DNA of 64,000 nt from G963668185 sp963668185 (GTDB lineage Bacteria > Chloroflexota > Dehalococcoidia > Lucifugimonadales > G963668185). This document shows, one piece after another, positions 12,825 to 22,214 of this stretch; position 1 is the stretch's first letter; each line of letters opens with the position of its first letter. A program made the position numbers and the translations under genes. The stretch is taken from contig OY764162.1 of the NCBI GenBank assembly GCA_963668185.1, positions 2,604,001 through 2,668,000 on the forward strand, written 5' to 3'. Under the pieces are notes generated by a model that was not told where the DNA came from, searched no databases, and saw nothing but the letters and a program-made list of their open reading frames with translations.

Positions 12825-13533
12825 CCCCTGTCGCCTCGCGCTCGGATGGCGGCGATCTATCCAGCCAGTCGCTCTTCGCCGACACGTCCCTGTCCCAAAG
12901 CACCCGGTTGAACACGACGCGCCGCATCCCGATGCCCTCAGGCGCCGTGTTCTCGTTCGCCACAATGCGTTTCGCGATAAGCAGCGCAGTCAGGCCCAGC
13001 GTCGCCAGCACGATCTCCGTGGGCTGATTCAGTGCGTAGGAGAGCGGGGGCAGCGTGATCAGCGAGATCAACGTCCAGAACCCCGTCTCTTTGAACACGA
13101 GCCTGCCGAGGAAGCCCAGGACGAAGGTCATTATCAGCATCTCCCGCCACATGAAGAAGCCGAGGAGGACTCCGACTCCGGTGGCGACGCCCCTGCCGCC
13201 GGTAAAGCCCATGTACGGCGACCAGTTATGCCCGGCGACTGCCGCAAGGCCCGCCATGGCCTGAACGCCCAGACCGAGATCCGGGCTGCCGAAGATACCG
13301 CCTGCGAGTACGACCGGTGCCGTGCCCTTGCCCACGCAGTCGTAAACGCCCGTGAAGAACCCGGTCCAGGGCCCTGCCTGGGCCATGAGATTGGTCGCGC
13401 CCATGTTGCCGGAGCCGTACGAACGAATGTCGATGCCCAGCTTGCGGCGGGCGACGAGGTATGAAGTGGGAATGCCGCCCCACAAGTACGCTCCGATTAT
13501 GACGACTGCGCTTAACAACGCCTCGCTCGTCAT
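12817..13533 (-). CDS. plsY: Glycerol-3-phosphate acyltransferase PlsY
   Basis: A 238-residue integral membrane PlsY that transfers acyl from acyl-phosphate to glycerol-3-phosphate, the first step of phospholipid synthesis. The three PlsY motifs are visible: the YGSGNMGATN motif (about 38-47), GHNWSPYMGFTGGRGVATG (about 102-120) and the downstream hydrophobic region. The protein is about 35 residues longer than typical because of a charged C-terminal tail after residue 200. It overlaps the PHP-domain gene by four bases upstream and the zinc-finger gene downstream, so the three form a tightly packed operon. Confidence 0.93.
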   Translation of the reverse strand: MTSEALLSAVVIIGAYLWGGIPTSYLVARRKLGIDIRSYGSGNMGATNLMAQAGPWTGFFTGVYDCVGKGTAPVVLAGGIFGSPDLGLGVQAMAGLAAVAGHNWSPYMGFTGGRGVATGVGVLLGFFMWREMLIMTFVLGFLGRLVFKETGFWTLISLITLPPLSYALNQPTEIVLATLGLTALLIAKRIVANENTAPEGIGMRRVVFNRVLWDRDVSAKSDWLDRSPPSEREATGDA

Positions 13534-14465
13534 GGCAGCGCCTTGGACGGCGCAGTCTCGTTCAATCTACAACGCTCTTTGTGCTGCGGCAGCAATGCCT
13601 TCAGCCGCTCTACGGACGTGACCGGAGGGCCGACGGCGCCCGGCTCAGGTTCGTTCGGGTTGCCCAGCCCATGATAGTCGCTGCCGCCGCACGGTATCAG
13701 GCCCAGTTCGTCCGACAGGCCCCTCAGCCACTCGACCTGGTTCGGGGTGTAGTCGCCGTAGTACACCTCCATGCCCACGAGACCGGCGGCCTTCAGGTCA
13801 ACCAGCTTGCCGCGCAGGTCCGCGATGCCCGCGCGCCCGGACTTGGCCGCGGAGTACGTGGGGTGCGCGATCACCGGAAGGGCGCCGTTGTCCAGCAGGA
13901 TGGCCACAGCCTGCGCCGGCGTCAGCTTCTCGCGCTCGACGTACGCGAGTCCGTTGCGCCCAAGGTACTTGTCGAACGCGTCCTTGGGGTAGCGCACGTA
14001 TCCGGACTCGGTCATGGCCTGGGCCATGTGCGGGCGTCCGATAGACGCGTCTCCCGCGATCTCCCGCACGCGCTCCCAGCTGATGCCAATGCCCATCTCG
14101 TTCAGCTTCTCGACCATCCTGCGTCCCCGGAGTTCCCGTCCTTCCCTGAATCGTCTGAGGGTGGCCTGGAACCCTTCATCCTCATAGTCCACATAGTAGC
14201 CGAGCAGATGGATCTCTGCGTCCGCGACGTCGGTGCTCAGCTCGATGGCGGGGATCACCGTAAGGCGGGGGTGGCGCCGTGCCGCGTCGAGCGCCTCGGG
14301 TATGCCCTCCGTCGAGTCGTGGTCGCTGATCGCGATGACGCGCAGCCCCCGCTCAGCGCACAGGTCAACCAGCTCCGTTGGCGTGAGCGTGCCGTCCGAT
14401 CTGTTCGTGTGAAGATGTAGATCGACTGTCGTCAAGTTACTATCCGGCCACTCTCCGCAACCCAT
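13530..14465 (-). CDS. PHP-domain phosphoesterase (YciV/RNase AM-like)
   Basis: A PHP-domain protein of about 311 residues. Metal-binding motifs are in order: DLHLHTNRSDGT near the N-terminus, ISDHDSTEG, the Glu in PAIELS, PVIAHPTYS and the final GSDYHG. This set matches the family that includes 3',5'-nucleoside bisphosphate phosphatase and 5'-3' RNase AM. I chose the ATG at 14465 because the longer frame would begin inside a hairpin at 14476-14499. A TTG about 10 codons further in, just before the first motif, is an alternative start. The stop overlaps plsY by four bases. Confidence 0.82.
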   Translation of the reverse strand: MGCGEWPDSNLTTVDLHLHTNRSDGTLTPTELVDLCAERGLRVIAISDHDSTEGIPEALDAARRHPRLTVIPAIELSTDVADAEIHLLGYYVDYEDEGFQATLRRFREGRELRGRRMVEKLNEMGIGISWERVREIAGDASIGRPHMAQAMTESGYVRYPKDAFDKYLGRNGLAYVEREKLTPAQAVAILLDNGALPVIAHPTYSAAKSGRAGIADLRGKLVDLKAAGLVGMEVYYGDYTPNQVEWLRGLSDELGLIPCGGSDYHGLGNPNEPEPGAVGPPVTSVERLKALLPQHKERCRLNETAPSKALP

Positions 14466-14475
14466 TATCCTAGAA

Positions 14476-14499
14476 CGCCCCGTCATGTTCGACGGGGCG
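14476..14499 (-). terminator. Hairpin after rny, probable terminator
   Basis: A perfect nine-base-pair stem (14476-14484 with 14491-14499) and six-base loop lie about 50 bases beyond the rny stop codon in the direction of transcription, followed by TTCT. The T run is weak, so it may act as a 3' processing hairpin rather than a strong terminator. Confidence 0.6.
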
Positions 14500-14548
14500 C
14501 TCTTCAAGGTCGCTGTACCGACCTGGTTTGCCTATTGTCTGGAGTTTG

Positions 14549-16087
14549 CTAGCGGGCGTATTGGACCGCCCGGCTCTCCCTTATCACCGTAATCTTGATC
14601 TGACCGGGGTACGCGAGGTTGTCCTCGATCTTCTTGGCGATGTCCCTGGCGAGAGCGGCCGCCGTCACGTCATCTACGTTGCTGGGATTGACGAGGACCC
14701 TTACCTCCCGTCCGGCCTGTATGGCGTAGCTCTTATCCACGCCGTCGAAGCCTCGGCAGACGTCCTCGATCGCCCTGAGCCGCTTGGTGTACTGCTCCAC
14801 GGTGTCCCTGCGAGCGCCGGGCCGCGCGGCGCTTATCGCGTCTGCCGCGGCCACTATGAAGCACTCCGCCGAAGACATCACGTCGTCGTGGTGCTCGGCG
14901 ATCGCCGAGCAGACGTGCTTGGCCACGTTGTACCTCCGGGCAACGTCCGCGCCGATCTCGGCATGAGGGCCTTCGACCTCGTGGGTGAGCGCCTTGCCGA
15001 TGTCGTGCAACAGCCCGCCGGTGCGGGCCACCTTGACGTTCGCGCCGACCTCGCCGGCCATCATGGCCGCGAGGTGGGACACTTCGATGCTGTGCTGGAG
15101 CACGTTCTCGCCGTAGCTGTAGCGGTACTTCAGCCGCCCGAGCAGCCTGACCACCTCGGGGTGCAGACCCTGGACTCCCGTCTCGAAGATGGCGTCCTGG
15201 CCGCACTTCCACACGTTCTCGCCGACCTCCTTCTCCGCCCTCTCCACCATCTCCTCGATGCGGGCCGGATGAATGCGGCCGTCCGAGATCAGCTTTGACA
15301 GCGCCACCCTGGCAATCTCACGGCGCACGGGATCGAAGCAGGAGACCATCACGGCTTCGGGCGTCTCGTCGATGATCAGATCGACACCCATCGCCTTTTC
15401 GATGGCCCGGATGTTCCTGCCCTCTCGGCCTATCAGGCGGCCCTTCATGTCATCGCTCGGCAGAGGGACCGACGTCACCGTCGCTTCCGAAACGACGTCC
15501 GAAGCCAGGCGGTGTATCGCCTGCGAAAGGACCATTCTGGCCCTTCCGTCCACTTCCATCATTGCCTGCTGCTCGACGTCCCTGTAGCGCCGGGCAACTT
15601 CGTACTGGATATCTTCCTCGGCGCGGGCGACCACCTCGGCTTTCGCCTCTTCGGTGGAGAGGTTTGCCACGCTCTCCAGCTTTTCGATCTCCCTTTGCCT
15701 GATCGACTCCAGTTCAGCCTGGATCTCGGCCGCTTCGTTTTCCTTTCGGGCCACCTTGCGCTCTCGCTTGTCCAGGTTGCTGGCCCGTCTGTTGCAGTTC
15801 TCCTCTAAGTTCGCCATTCTGCGTTCCGTTCGCTGCAGTTCGGAACGCCTTTCCCTGATCTCCTTCTCGCTCGATGAAAGGATGCTTAGAGCTTCTTCCT
15901 TGGCCTCTACCAGCCTCTCCCTACTTGTCTCCCTCGCCTTTTCAAGTATTCTTTCCGCTTCAGAGTTGGCTGCGCCAACCTGCTTGCGGGAGATCAGCAT
16001 TCTGCCAAAGAAGCCGCCAACCACCCCCAACAATAGGCCGACCAGGACGGCGAATATCGCGATGATCGCTGATTCCACGCGAATCAC
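14549..16087 (-). CDS. rny: Ribonuclease Y
   Basis: A 512-residue RNase Y, the membrane-anchored endoribonuclease that starts mRNA decay in many bacteria. One N-terminal transmembrane helix (about residues 6-27) is followed by a long charged coiled coil (30-200). A KH domain with GREGRNIRAIE comes next, then an HD domain with HSIEVSHLA and HDIGKAL. Length and order are exactly those of the family. The ATG lies about 45 bases downstream of a strong predicted promoter. The gene is divergent from the MFS pair. Confidence 0.96.
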   Translation of the reverse strand: MIRVESAIIAIFAVLVGLLLGVVGGFFGRMLISRKQVGAANSEAERILEKARETSRERLVEAKEEALSILSSSEKEIRERRSELQRTERRMANLEENCNRRASNLDKRERKVARKENEAAEIQAELESIRQREIEKLESVANLSTEEAKAEVVARAEEDIQYEVARRYRDVEQQAMMEVDGRARMVLSQAIHRLASDVVSEATVTSVPLPSDDMKGRLIGREGRNIRAIEKAMGVDLIIDETPEAVMVSCFDPVRREIARVALSKLISDGRIHPARIEEMVERAEKEVGENVWKCGQDAIFETGVQGLHPEVVRLLGRLKYRYSYGENVLQHSIEVSHLAAMMAGEVGANVKVARTGGLLHDIGKALTHEVEGPHAEIGADVARRYNVAKHVCSAIAEHHDDVMSSAECFIVAAADAISAARPGARRDTVEQYTKRLRAIEDVCRGFDGVDKSYAIQAGREVRVLVNPSNVDDVTAAALARDIAKKIEDNLAYPGQIKITVIRESRAVQYAR

Positions 16088-16132
16088 CCCCCTAATCCTA
16101 TTGGACGGTTGTTGCGTTTCCGTCCTGCTTGG

Positions 16133-16161
16133 ATGGTATCTTTAGGCCCCTTCCATGTCAA
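16133..16161 (-). promoter_or_regulatory. Strong sigma-70 promoter of rny
   Basis: On the minus strand a perfect TTGACA (16161-16156) is followed after 17 bases by TACCAT (16138-16133). The predicted start near 16126 leaves a leader of about 40 bases before the rny ATG at 16087. Confidence 0.7.
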
Positions 16162-16294
16162 TTGCCGCAGTGTTCTTCAATCGACCGTTTACGCCGTGTC
16201 ACAGGCGCTTAAGGGTTGGCGCTTCCGTAACGCCGGCCGGGGACGCGCCCTGGGCGCACAGCTTGCGCACGTGACTGAGGGGCGCTGAGAGACC

Positions 16295-17566
16295 TTGCAA
16301 ACAGACAGCCGTTCAAGGCCCGATCGTGCGCGATACCTCCGCGCCTTCCGCCCACTGTCCGTAAAGAACTACAGAGTCCTTTGGGCGTCCGGGCTCATCT
16401 TCATGGTCGGCAGGTGGATGCAGCTCATGATTCTTGCGTGGCTGGTCCTGGAGCTCACGGACTCGCCGTTCATGGTCGCGCTCGTCGGGTTCTTCGCCTG
16501 GCTGCCGATGCTCCTGCTGGGGCTGGTCGGCGGGCTGCTCGCCGACTCCGTGAACCGCGCGTGGCTTCTCCGCGCTACCCACGGCGCCACCGCCGCCGCG
16601 GCGGTGACCGTGGGCGTGCTCATGGCCGCGGACGCCGTCGAGGTGTGGCACGCGTACGGCGTAATCCTGGTCACCGGGCTGGGCAACGCCATAGACCAGC
16701 CCGCGCGCCGCGCGCTCGTGCACGACTTCCTGGGTTCGTCAGGCGTCACGAACGGGCTCGCCCTGGACGCGGTCGCCTTCAGCACCAGCAAGGTGATCGG
16801 CCCCGCTGTCGGAGGAGCGATCATCGCGGCGGCCGGAGTCACGCAGGCTTACGTGGTCGTCTGCCTCCTCTTCGCAGTCGCCGCCCTACTCGTCTGGCTG
16901 ATGAGAGTGACGCAGGAGTCGCGCCGTAACTGGAGCGCGCGCTCGGTAGCCGCCGACCTCGCGGCGGCGCTCAGATATACCCTCGGCCATCCCGTAATGA
17001 AGGCGGTGGTGGCCGTTACGGTCCTGATGAACGTGTTCCTGTTTCCCTTTACGCAGATGGTCCCGGTCATCGGGAGAGACGTGCTCCGGGTCGATCCGGG
17101 TCTCATAGGCGTCCTCATGGCGTCCGACGGCATGGGCGCGCTCATCGGCGCGATTTCCATAGCCTCGCTTCCCAACGTCAGGAGACACGGCCTCGTGTTC
17201 GCGTTCGGCGCGATGGCGTGTACCTTGTCCCTCGTCGCGCTGTCGTTCTCGCGCGAGTACGGGCTGTCGGTCGCGTCCCTGCTGGCATTGGGGATAGGCA
17301 TGTCTGGCTTCGGCACCATGCAGGGCGCGATCGTCGTCCTGGTTTCCGAACACGCGATGAGAGGCCGCGCGCTCGGGGTCGTCGGGCTGGCGATCGGCAC
17401 CAGCCCGCTAGGGTCGCTCCTCATCGGCACGATAGCGAACTCCCTGGGGGCCGTCGGCGCGATTAGGATTCACGGGCTTGTCGGCTTCGTCCTCCTGGCG
17501 GCGGTCACCCTGTTGTCACCCCCGATCAGAAGACCCTTGGCCGCCCCGGAAGCGACGGACCGCTAG
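16295..17566 (+). CDS. MFS transporter, exporter-like (first of tandem pair)
   Basis: A 423-residue major facilitator protein with about twelve hydrophobic segments. The N-terminus resembles the EntS/MFS_3-like exporters (LSVKNYRVLWASGLI, then WMQLMILAWLVLELTDSPFM). No substrate motif is visible. The TTG start has no good ribosome site, so the N-terminus could be shorter. The next gene, 18 bases downstream, encodes a close paralogue with the same landmark segments, so the pair arose by duplication and is likely co-transcribed. Confidence 0.83.
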   Translation: MQTDSRSRPDRARYLRAFRPLSVKNYRVLWASGLIFMVGRWMQLMILAWLVLELTDSPFMVALVGFFAWLPMLLLGLVGGLLADSVNRAWLLRATHGATAAAAVTVGVLMAADAVEVWHAYGVILVTGLGNAIDQPARRALVHDFLGSSGVTNGLALDAVAFSTSKVIGPAVGGAIIAAAGVTQAYVVVCLLFAVAALLVWLMRVTQESRRNWSARSVAADLAAALRYTLGHPVMKAVVAVTVLMNVFLFPFTQMVPVIGRDVLRVDPGLIGVLMASDGMGALIGAISIASLPNVRRHGLVFAFGAMACTLSLVALSFSREYGLSVASLLALGIGMSGFGTMQGAIVVLVSEHAMRGRALGVVGLAIGTSPLGSLLIGTIANSLGAVGAIRIHGLVGFVLLAAVTLLSPPIRRPLAAPEATDR

Positions 17567-17584
17567 ACCTCAGGTGGGCCCCGC

Positions 17585-18871
17585 GTGACGCAGCACAAAC
17601 ATCGCACGACGGTCAGTGGGCGGCCAGGCGTTCCTCGCGGCGTGCTTGCCAATCCCGACTTCCGCCGATTGTGGTCCGGCACTGTCCTCTTCCAGATCGG
17701 GTGGTGGATGCAGATCACTGCCCTCGGATGGCTCATCCTGGAGAGGACCGACTCGCCTTTCATGGTGGCCCTCATCGGCGTCTTTGGATGGGGGCCTATG
17801 CTGGGGCTGGGGCTGTTCGGAGGGATGCTAGCCGACGCCCTCAGCCGCACTGCTGTGATCAGGGCTACCCACACGGCCAGCGCCGTCGGCTCCGTGGCCC
17901 TGGCTTCGCTGCTGTTAACGGAGACGTCCGAAGTGTGGCACGTGTACGGCGCGGTCCTGGTGGCAGGCATGGGGCGCGCCCTGGACCAGTCCGCGAGAAA
18001 GACGCTCATCCATCAACTCCTGGGCGACCGTGACGTTACGAGGGGGCTCGCGCTCGATTCCGCGGCCTTCCACGGCTCCAAGGCCGTCGGGCCGGCGCTG
18101 GCAGGCGGCCTGATCACGTTGGCGGACCCTTCGTTCGCGTACCTCGCGTGCTCGATCATCTTCTGTAGCGCGGCGCTCTTGATGTGGACGGTCCCCGCCG
18201 ACCAGGCGGGCAGGGTGCGGTGGAACGCGGGGTGGGTAGTCGGGGAGACCGTCGCCGGGATCCGGTACGCCATGTCGAATCGCACGATCCTCGGAGTCAT
18301 CCTCATAACGTACCTCGTGAACACGTTCCTCTTCACTTACGTGAACATGATTCCAGTCATCGCCCGTGAAGTGCTGGGCGTTGGCCCCGGCCTGATGGGC
18401 GCGCTGTCGGCTGCCGACGGCGTCGGCTCCATTGTCGGGATCCTGGCCGTGGCGTCGCTGCCGGCGATCAGGCATCACGGCAGGATATTCGTGCTCGGCT
18501 CGCTGACCGGAATGCTCTGCCTGTCTCTCCTGTCGTTTTCCAGCCATTACCCGGTTTCCTTCGTCCTGATACTCCTCATAGGGCTGGGGACCGCCGGATT
18601 CAGCACGATGCAGAGCGCCATAGTGATGCTCGTCTCCAGGCCTGAGATGCGCGGCAGGTGCATAGGCGTGATCACGCTCGTGATCGGCGCGGCCCCCCTG
18701 GGCGCGGTCCTGCTCGGCGCGGTCGCGGACTGGCTCGGCCCCCTGGCCGCCGTGCGCATCAACGGCATGACCGGCATGTTCCTGCTGGTCTCCGTGTCGC
18801 TGTGGGCGACGTCCCTGTGGAGCCCGACTCCGTCACGCGATGTCAGCAATGAGGCCGCGCCCTCGGATTGA
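17585..18871 (+). CDS. MFS transporter, exporter-like (second of tandem pair)
   Basis: A 428-residue paralogue of the preceding protein. It shares NPDFRRLWSGT, WWMQITALGWLILERTDSPF, the tract around EVWHVYGAVLVAGMGRALDQ and the late IRxNGMxG segment. About twelve transmembrane helices are expected. The start is GTG. Its stop codon lies inside the -35 box of the purF promoter. Retention of two divergent copies side by side could mean a heteromeric pump or different substrates; neither is shown by the sequence. Confidence 0.83.
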   Translation: MTQHKHRTTVSGRPGVPRGVLANPDFRRLWSGTVLFQIGWWMQITALGWLILERTDSPFMVALIGVFGWGPMLGLGLFGGMLADALSRTAVIRATHTASAVGSVALASLLLTETSEVWHVYGAVLVAGMGRALDQSARKTLIHQLLGDRDVTRGLALDSAAFHGSKAVGPALAGGLITLADPSFAYLACSIIFCSAALLMWTVPADQAGRVRWNAGWVVGETVAGIRYAMSNRTILGVILITYLVNTFLFTYVNMIPVIAREVLGVGPGLMGALSAADGVGSIVGILAVASLPAIRHHGRIFVLGSLTGMLCLSLLSFSSHYPVSFVLILLIGLGTAGFSTMQSAIVMLVSRPEMRGRCIGVITLVIGAAPLGAVLLGAVADWLGPLAAVRINGMTGMFLLVSVSLWATSLWSPTPSRDVSNEAAPSD

Positions 18872-18897
18872 CCCTGCCCTTCGCCCAAACGTATAAT
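18868..18897 (+). promoter_or_regulatory. Strong sigma-70 promoter of purF
   Basis: TTGACC (18868-18873) and a perfect TATAAT (18892-18897) are separated by 18 bases. The start point near 18904 leaves a 64-base leader. No purine riboswitch fold was recognised in that leader. Confidence 0.75.
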
Positions 18898-18967
18898 TCC
18901 GGCGCTCTGACTATCAGGGACGACCGACCTTACCGAGCAGCCGGCCCGAGGGCTGAAAGCGGGGTAC

Positions 18968-20371
18968 ATGACCACTCCTGACGATCATGTAAGGGACGCC
19001 TGCGGTGTGGTCGGCGTCTATTCCCGGGACCTCAACGTTGCGAAAGTGGCGTTCGACGGCATCTTCTCCCTTCAGCATCGCGGCCAGGAGAGCGCGGGCA
19101 TTGCCACCGCGGACGGTTCCAGCATCAGGATCAGTACTGCCATGGGGCTGGTCAGCCAGGCATTCGATGAAGAAGTATTGATCCACCTTCCCGGGCACAT
19201 CGGGATCGGTCACACCAGGTACTCCACGTCGGGGTCGTCCAATCTCACGAACGCGCAGCCCGTTCGGGCGAGGGGGCGGGATATGGAGCTCGCCCTGGGG
19301 CACAACGGCAACCTCGTCAACGCCCTTGAACTGCGCGATGAGGTGCTGGCCTGGGGCTGCGAGTTGGGCGCCACCAGTGACTCTGAAATTCTCGCGCACC
19401 TGCTGACCTGCGCCCCCGGCACAACGCTGGCTGACAGGATCGCCTACTGCATGCGTCGAGCGAAGGGCGCCTACTCCGTCGTCGCCCTGACCCGTGACGA
19501 GTTGCTGGCGATCCGCGACCCGATGGGCGTGAGGCCGCTCTGCATAGGCCGCATCAACGGCGACTGGGTCGTCGCTTCCGAGACGTGCGCCCTGGACAAC
19601 ATGGGCGCGGATTACGTGCGCGACGTCCGGCCCGGCGAGGCCGTGTCGTTCAACGGACGGGGCATGAGGACCCTGTACGCCAAGCAGTCGGACGTAGGAG
19701 CCTTCTGCTCCTTCGAGTACATCTATCTCGCCCGCCCCGACAGCGTCCTCGAGGGCCAGCTCGTTTACAACACCCGTATGAGAATGGGCGCGGAGGTCGC
19801 CCGCGAGCACCCGGTCGATGCTGACTTGGTCATAGGTGTCCCAGACTCCGGCACTCCCGCCGCCGTGGGTTACTCGCAGGAGTCCGGCATCCCGTTCGGC
19901 GAAGGCCTCGTGAAGAACAGGTACGTGAACCGCACCTTCATCCTCCCGGACCAGCGCCAGCGTGACCTCGGAGTGCGACGCAAGCTGAACCCGCTGGGCC
20001 AGGTCGTCTGGGGCAAGCGGCTCGTCGTCGTCGAAGACAGCGTCGTCCGCGCCAGCACGATCCCGCACGTCGTGAATATCCTCAGGAAGAGCGGCGCGAA
20101 GGAAGTCCACGTCCGCATCGCGTCGCCGCCCATCGTATGGCCCTGCCAGCTTGGGATAGACATGCCCACGCGCCGCGAGTTGATCGGCTCGCACATGACC
20201 GTGGCCCAGATACGCGAACACTGCGGCGCGGACACGCTCGGCTACCTGAGCCACGAGGGCCTAGTCAAGGCCATGAGAGTTCAGAGGAACGACGTGTGCA
20301 TGGCCTGCTTCACCGGGGAGTCTCCGGTCCCGGTCCAGCTGGAGATGGACAAGCTGGCGCTGGAAGTCTGA
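18968..20371 (+). CDS. purF: Amidophosphoribosyltransferase
   Basis: A 467-residue PurF catalysing the first committed step of purine synthesis (PRPP + glutamine to phosphoribosylamine). An 11-residue propeptide precedes Cys12, which would become the N-terminal nucleophile (DACGVVGVY). The glutaminase domain has LQHRGQESAGI and HNGNLVN. The PRTase domain has VVEDSVVRAST. Cysteines in FCSFEYIY, WPCQLGID and DVCMACF occupy the places of the four iron-sulphur ligands of the Bacillus-type enzyme, so an oxygen-sensitive [4Fe-4S] cluster is inferred. It is followed by purH. Confidence 0.95.
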   Translation: MTTPDDHVRDACGVVGVYSRDLNVAKVAFDGIFSLQHRGQESAGIATADGSSIRISTAMGLVSQAFDEEVLIHLPGHIGIGHTRYSTSGSSNLTNAQPVRARGRDMELALGHNGNLVNALELRDEVLAWGCELGATSDSEILAHLLTCAPGTTLADRIAYCMRRAKGAYSVVALTRDELLAIRDPMGVRPLCIGRINGDWVVASETCALDNMGADYVRDVRPGEAVSFNGRGMRTLYAKQSDVGAFCSFEYIYLARPDSVLEGQLVYNTRMRMGAEVAREHPVDADLVIGVPDSGTPAAVGYSQESGIPFGEGLVKNRYVNRTFILPDQRQRDLGVRRKLNPLGQVVWGKRLVVVEDSVVRASTIPHVVNILRKSGAKEVHVRIASPPIVWPCQLGIDMPTRRELIGSHMTVAQIREHCGADTLGYLSHEGLVKAMRVQRNDVCMACFTGESPVPVQLEMDKLALEV

Positions 20372-20399
20372 GCCGGCCGCCACTTGCCCCCGACTTCAG

Positions 20400-20519
20400 G
20401 AGACCTTTGCATAGTCGTCATTCCGGCGGAGGCCGGAATCCAGAAGCAGGAATGGCAACTTGGAGGTATCGTCAAATTAGAGAAACTTCGCTCCATCTAT
20501 TGAGTTATGCAAAGGTCTC
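20400..20519. repeat. 120-bp element with 14-bp perfect terminal inverted repeats (MITE-like)
   Basis: GAGACCTTTGCATA (20400-20413) is matched by its exact reverse complement at 20506-20519. Between them is a CGTCATTCCGGCGGAGGC-type palindromic repeat. It fills most of the 187-bp purF-purH gap. Related ends occur at 25688 and 41174. It carries no coding capacity. Confidence 0.7.
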
Positions 20520-20558
20520 ACTTCATCAGTCTCGGCATGGATCGCGGGATAGCCTGTC

Positions 20559-22082
20559 TTGAAAGCCTTACTCAGCGTATTCGACAAGACTGACCTGGAA
20601 GTGATCGGGCGCGCCCTCAGCGATGCGGGCTATGAGCTTGTCAGCACCGGCAACACCCATCGCAGCCTGGAAGAAGCCGGGCTCGCGGCCCGGCAGGTCT
20701 CCGACCTCACCGGCTTACCCGAAATGCTCGGCGGCAGGGTGAAGACGCTGCATCCGGCCATACACGGCGGCATACTGGCCCTGCGCGACAGGCCGGACCA
20801 CATGACCGAACTCAGCGATAACGGCATCGGCGCGATAGACGTTGTCGTCTCTAACCTGTACCCCTTCGTCGATGCCGTAAGCCGCCCTGGCGCGACACTG
20901 GGAGACGCCCTCGAGAACATAGACATCGGCGGCCCCACGCTGATCCGCGCCTCGGCCAAGAACTTCCCCCACGTCCTGATCGTCGTCGATCCCGGTGACT
21001 ATGGCTGGTTGGCCGAGCGCATGGCGAACGGCCCGGGTGCCGTATCGATGGAAGAACGCAGGGCGCTGGCGCAGAAGGCGTTCCAGCACGTCGCCGCGTA
21101 CGACACCGCCATCGCCCGGTACCTGCGCGAGGGCGATCCCCTGTCCGGCGCGGAGATCACCTTCGGCTATCGGAAGGCTTCGGAGTTGCGCTACGGCGAA
21201 AACCCCCACCAGTCGGGTGCCCTATACCGGGACCCGCTCGTCTCCGGCGGAATCGCCGGCGCATCCCAGCTTCACGGGGCGCCGCTCTCGTACAACAACA
21301 TCCTCGACGCCGACGCCGCGTGGCGCGCCGTCACCGACTTCGAAGACACCGCCGTGGCGGTCATCAAGCACAACAACCCGTGCGGCCTCGCCGTCCACTC
21401 CGACCAGACCGTCGCCTATCAGCGCGCCTTCGAGGGCGACACCGTGTCCGCGTACGGCGGGATCGTCGCCTTCAACCGGCCCGTGCAGGCAGAGTCCGCG
21501 CGGGCCATGAGGGGCGTCTTCTACGAAGTGGTCGTCGCGCCCGGCTACGACCCGGACGCCCTGGAGGCGCTCAGGCGACGCCGCAACCTCCGCGTACTGG
21601 AGGTTCCCGGCACGCAAGGCGGCGGCGCGCTCGATATCCGCCTCGTCTCCGGCGGCGCGCTCGTCCAGACCACGGACGCGCTCGACGAAGACCCGGCGGC
21701 GTGGCGCGTAGTCACGGACAGGCGTCCCACGGACCGGGAGATGGCGGACCTCGCATTCGCATGGAAGGCCGCCAAGCACGTCAAGTCCAACGCCATCGTG
21801 CTCGTGAAGGGCCTCGCGCTGATCGGCCTCGGCGCCGGTCAGCCGAACCGCGTCAACAGCGTCCGGCTCTCCCTCAACGCCGCCGGCGACAGGGCGGCGG
21901 GCAGCGTGCTGGCCTCCGACGCCCTGATGCCGTTCGCCGACAACGTGGAGACCGCCGGCGAAGCCGGCGTCGCGGCGGTCGTCCAGCCGGGCGGCTCGAT
22001 TCGCGACGGCGAAGTGATCGCCGAAGCAAACAGGCGCGGCATCGCAATGGTCTTCACCGGAGTCCGCCACTTCCGCCACTAG
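20559..22082 (+). CDS. purH: Bifunctional AICAR transformylase / IMP cyclohydrolase
   Basis: A 507-residue PurH catalysing the last two steps of IMP synthesis. The N-terminal MGS-like cyclohydrolase domain starts KALLSVFDKTDLEVIGRAL and includes GGRVKTLHPAIHGGIL. The C-terminal transformylase domain has the KHNNPCG motif, the AKHVKSNAIV tract and the C-terminal PGGSIRD. The start is TTG. Length is standard. It follows purF but is separated by a MITE-like element. Confidence 0.95.
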   Translation: MKALLSVFDKTDLEVIGRALSDAGYELVSTGNTHRSLEEAGLAARQVSDLTGLPEMLGGRVKTLHPAIHGGILALRDRPDHMTELSDNGIGAIDVVVSNLYPFVDAVSRPGATLGDALENIDIGGPTLIRASAKNFPHVLIVVDPGDYGWLAERMANGPGAVSMEERRALAQKAFQHVAAYDTAIARYLREGDPLSGAEITFGYRKASELRYGENPHQSGALYRDPLVSGGIAGASQLHGAPLSYNNILDADAAWRAVTDFEDTAVAVIKHNNPCGLAVHSDQTVAYQRAFEGDTVSAYGGIVAFNRPVQAESARAMRGVFYEVVVAPGYDPDALEALRRRRNLRVLEVPGTQGGGALDIRLVSGGALVQTTDALDEDPAAWRVVTDRRPTDREMADLAFAWKAAKHVKSNAIVLVKGLALIGLGAGQPNRVNSVRLSLNAAGDRAAGSVLASDALMPFADNVETAGEAGVAAVVQPGGSIRDGEVIAEANRRGIAMVFTGVRHFRH

Positions 22083-22101
22083 GCGCACCCTGAGCCAGCC
22101 G

Positions 22102-22166
22102 TAGGGGCGCTTCGCGAAGCGCCCTCCCCCTCAACCCGTTCGCCCTGAGCTTGTCGAAGGGTCTTT
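22102..22166. repeat. Intergenic palindromic repeats after purH
   Basis: Two repeat types are adjacent: a GGGGCGCTTCGCGAAGCGCC palindrome near 22104, and the GTTCGCCCTGAGCTTGTCGA type at 22139-22164. Either could act as a transcript 3' hairpin. Both types recur elsewhere in the window. Confidence 0.65.
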
Positions 22167-22214
22167 AGAACGGCTTGAGGCGCACCCCGGAACTATAACT
22201 AGTAAACTGTAACC

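Noticed and set aside
18898..18967. Purine riboswitch in the purF leader
   Set aside because: The leader is too short and lacks the conserved three-way junction sequences.
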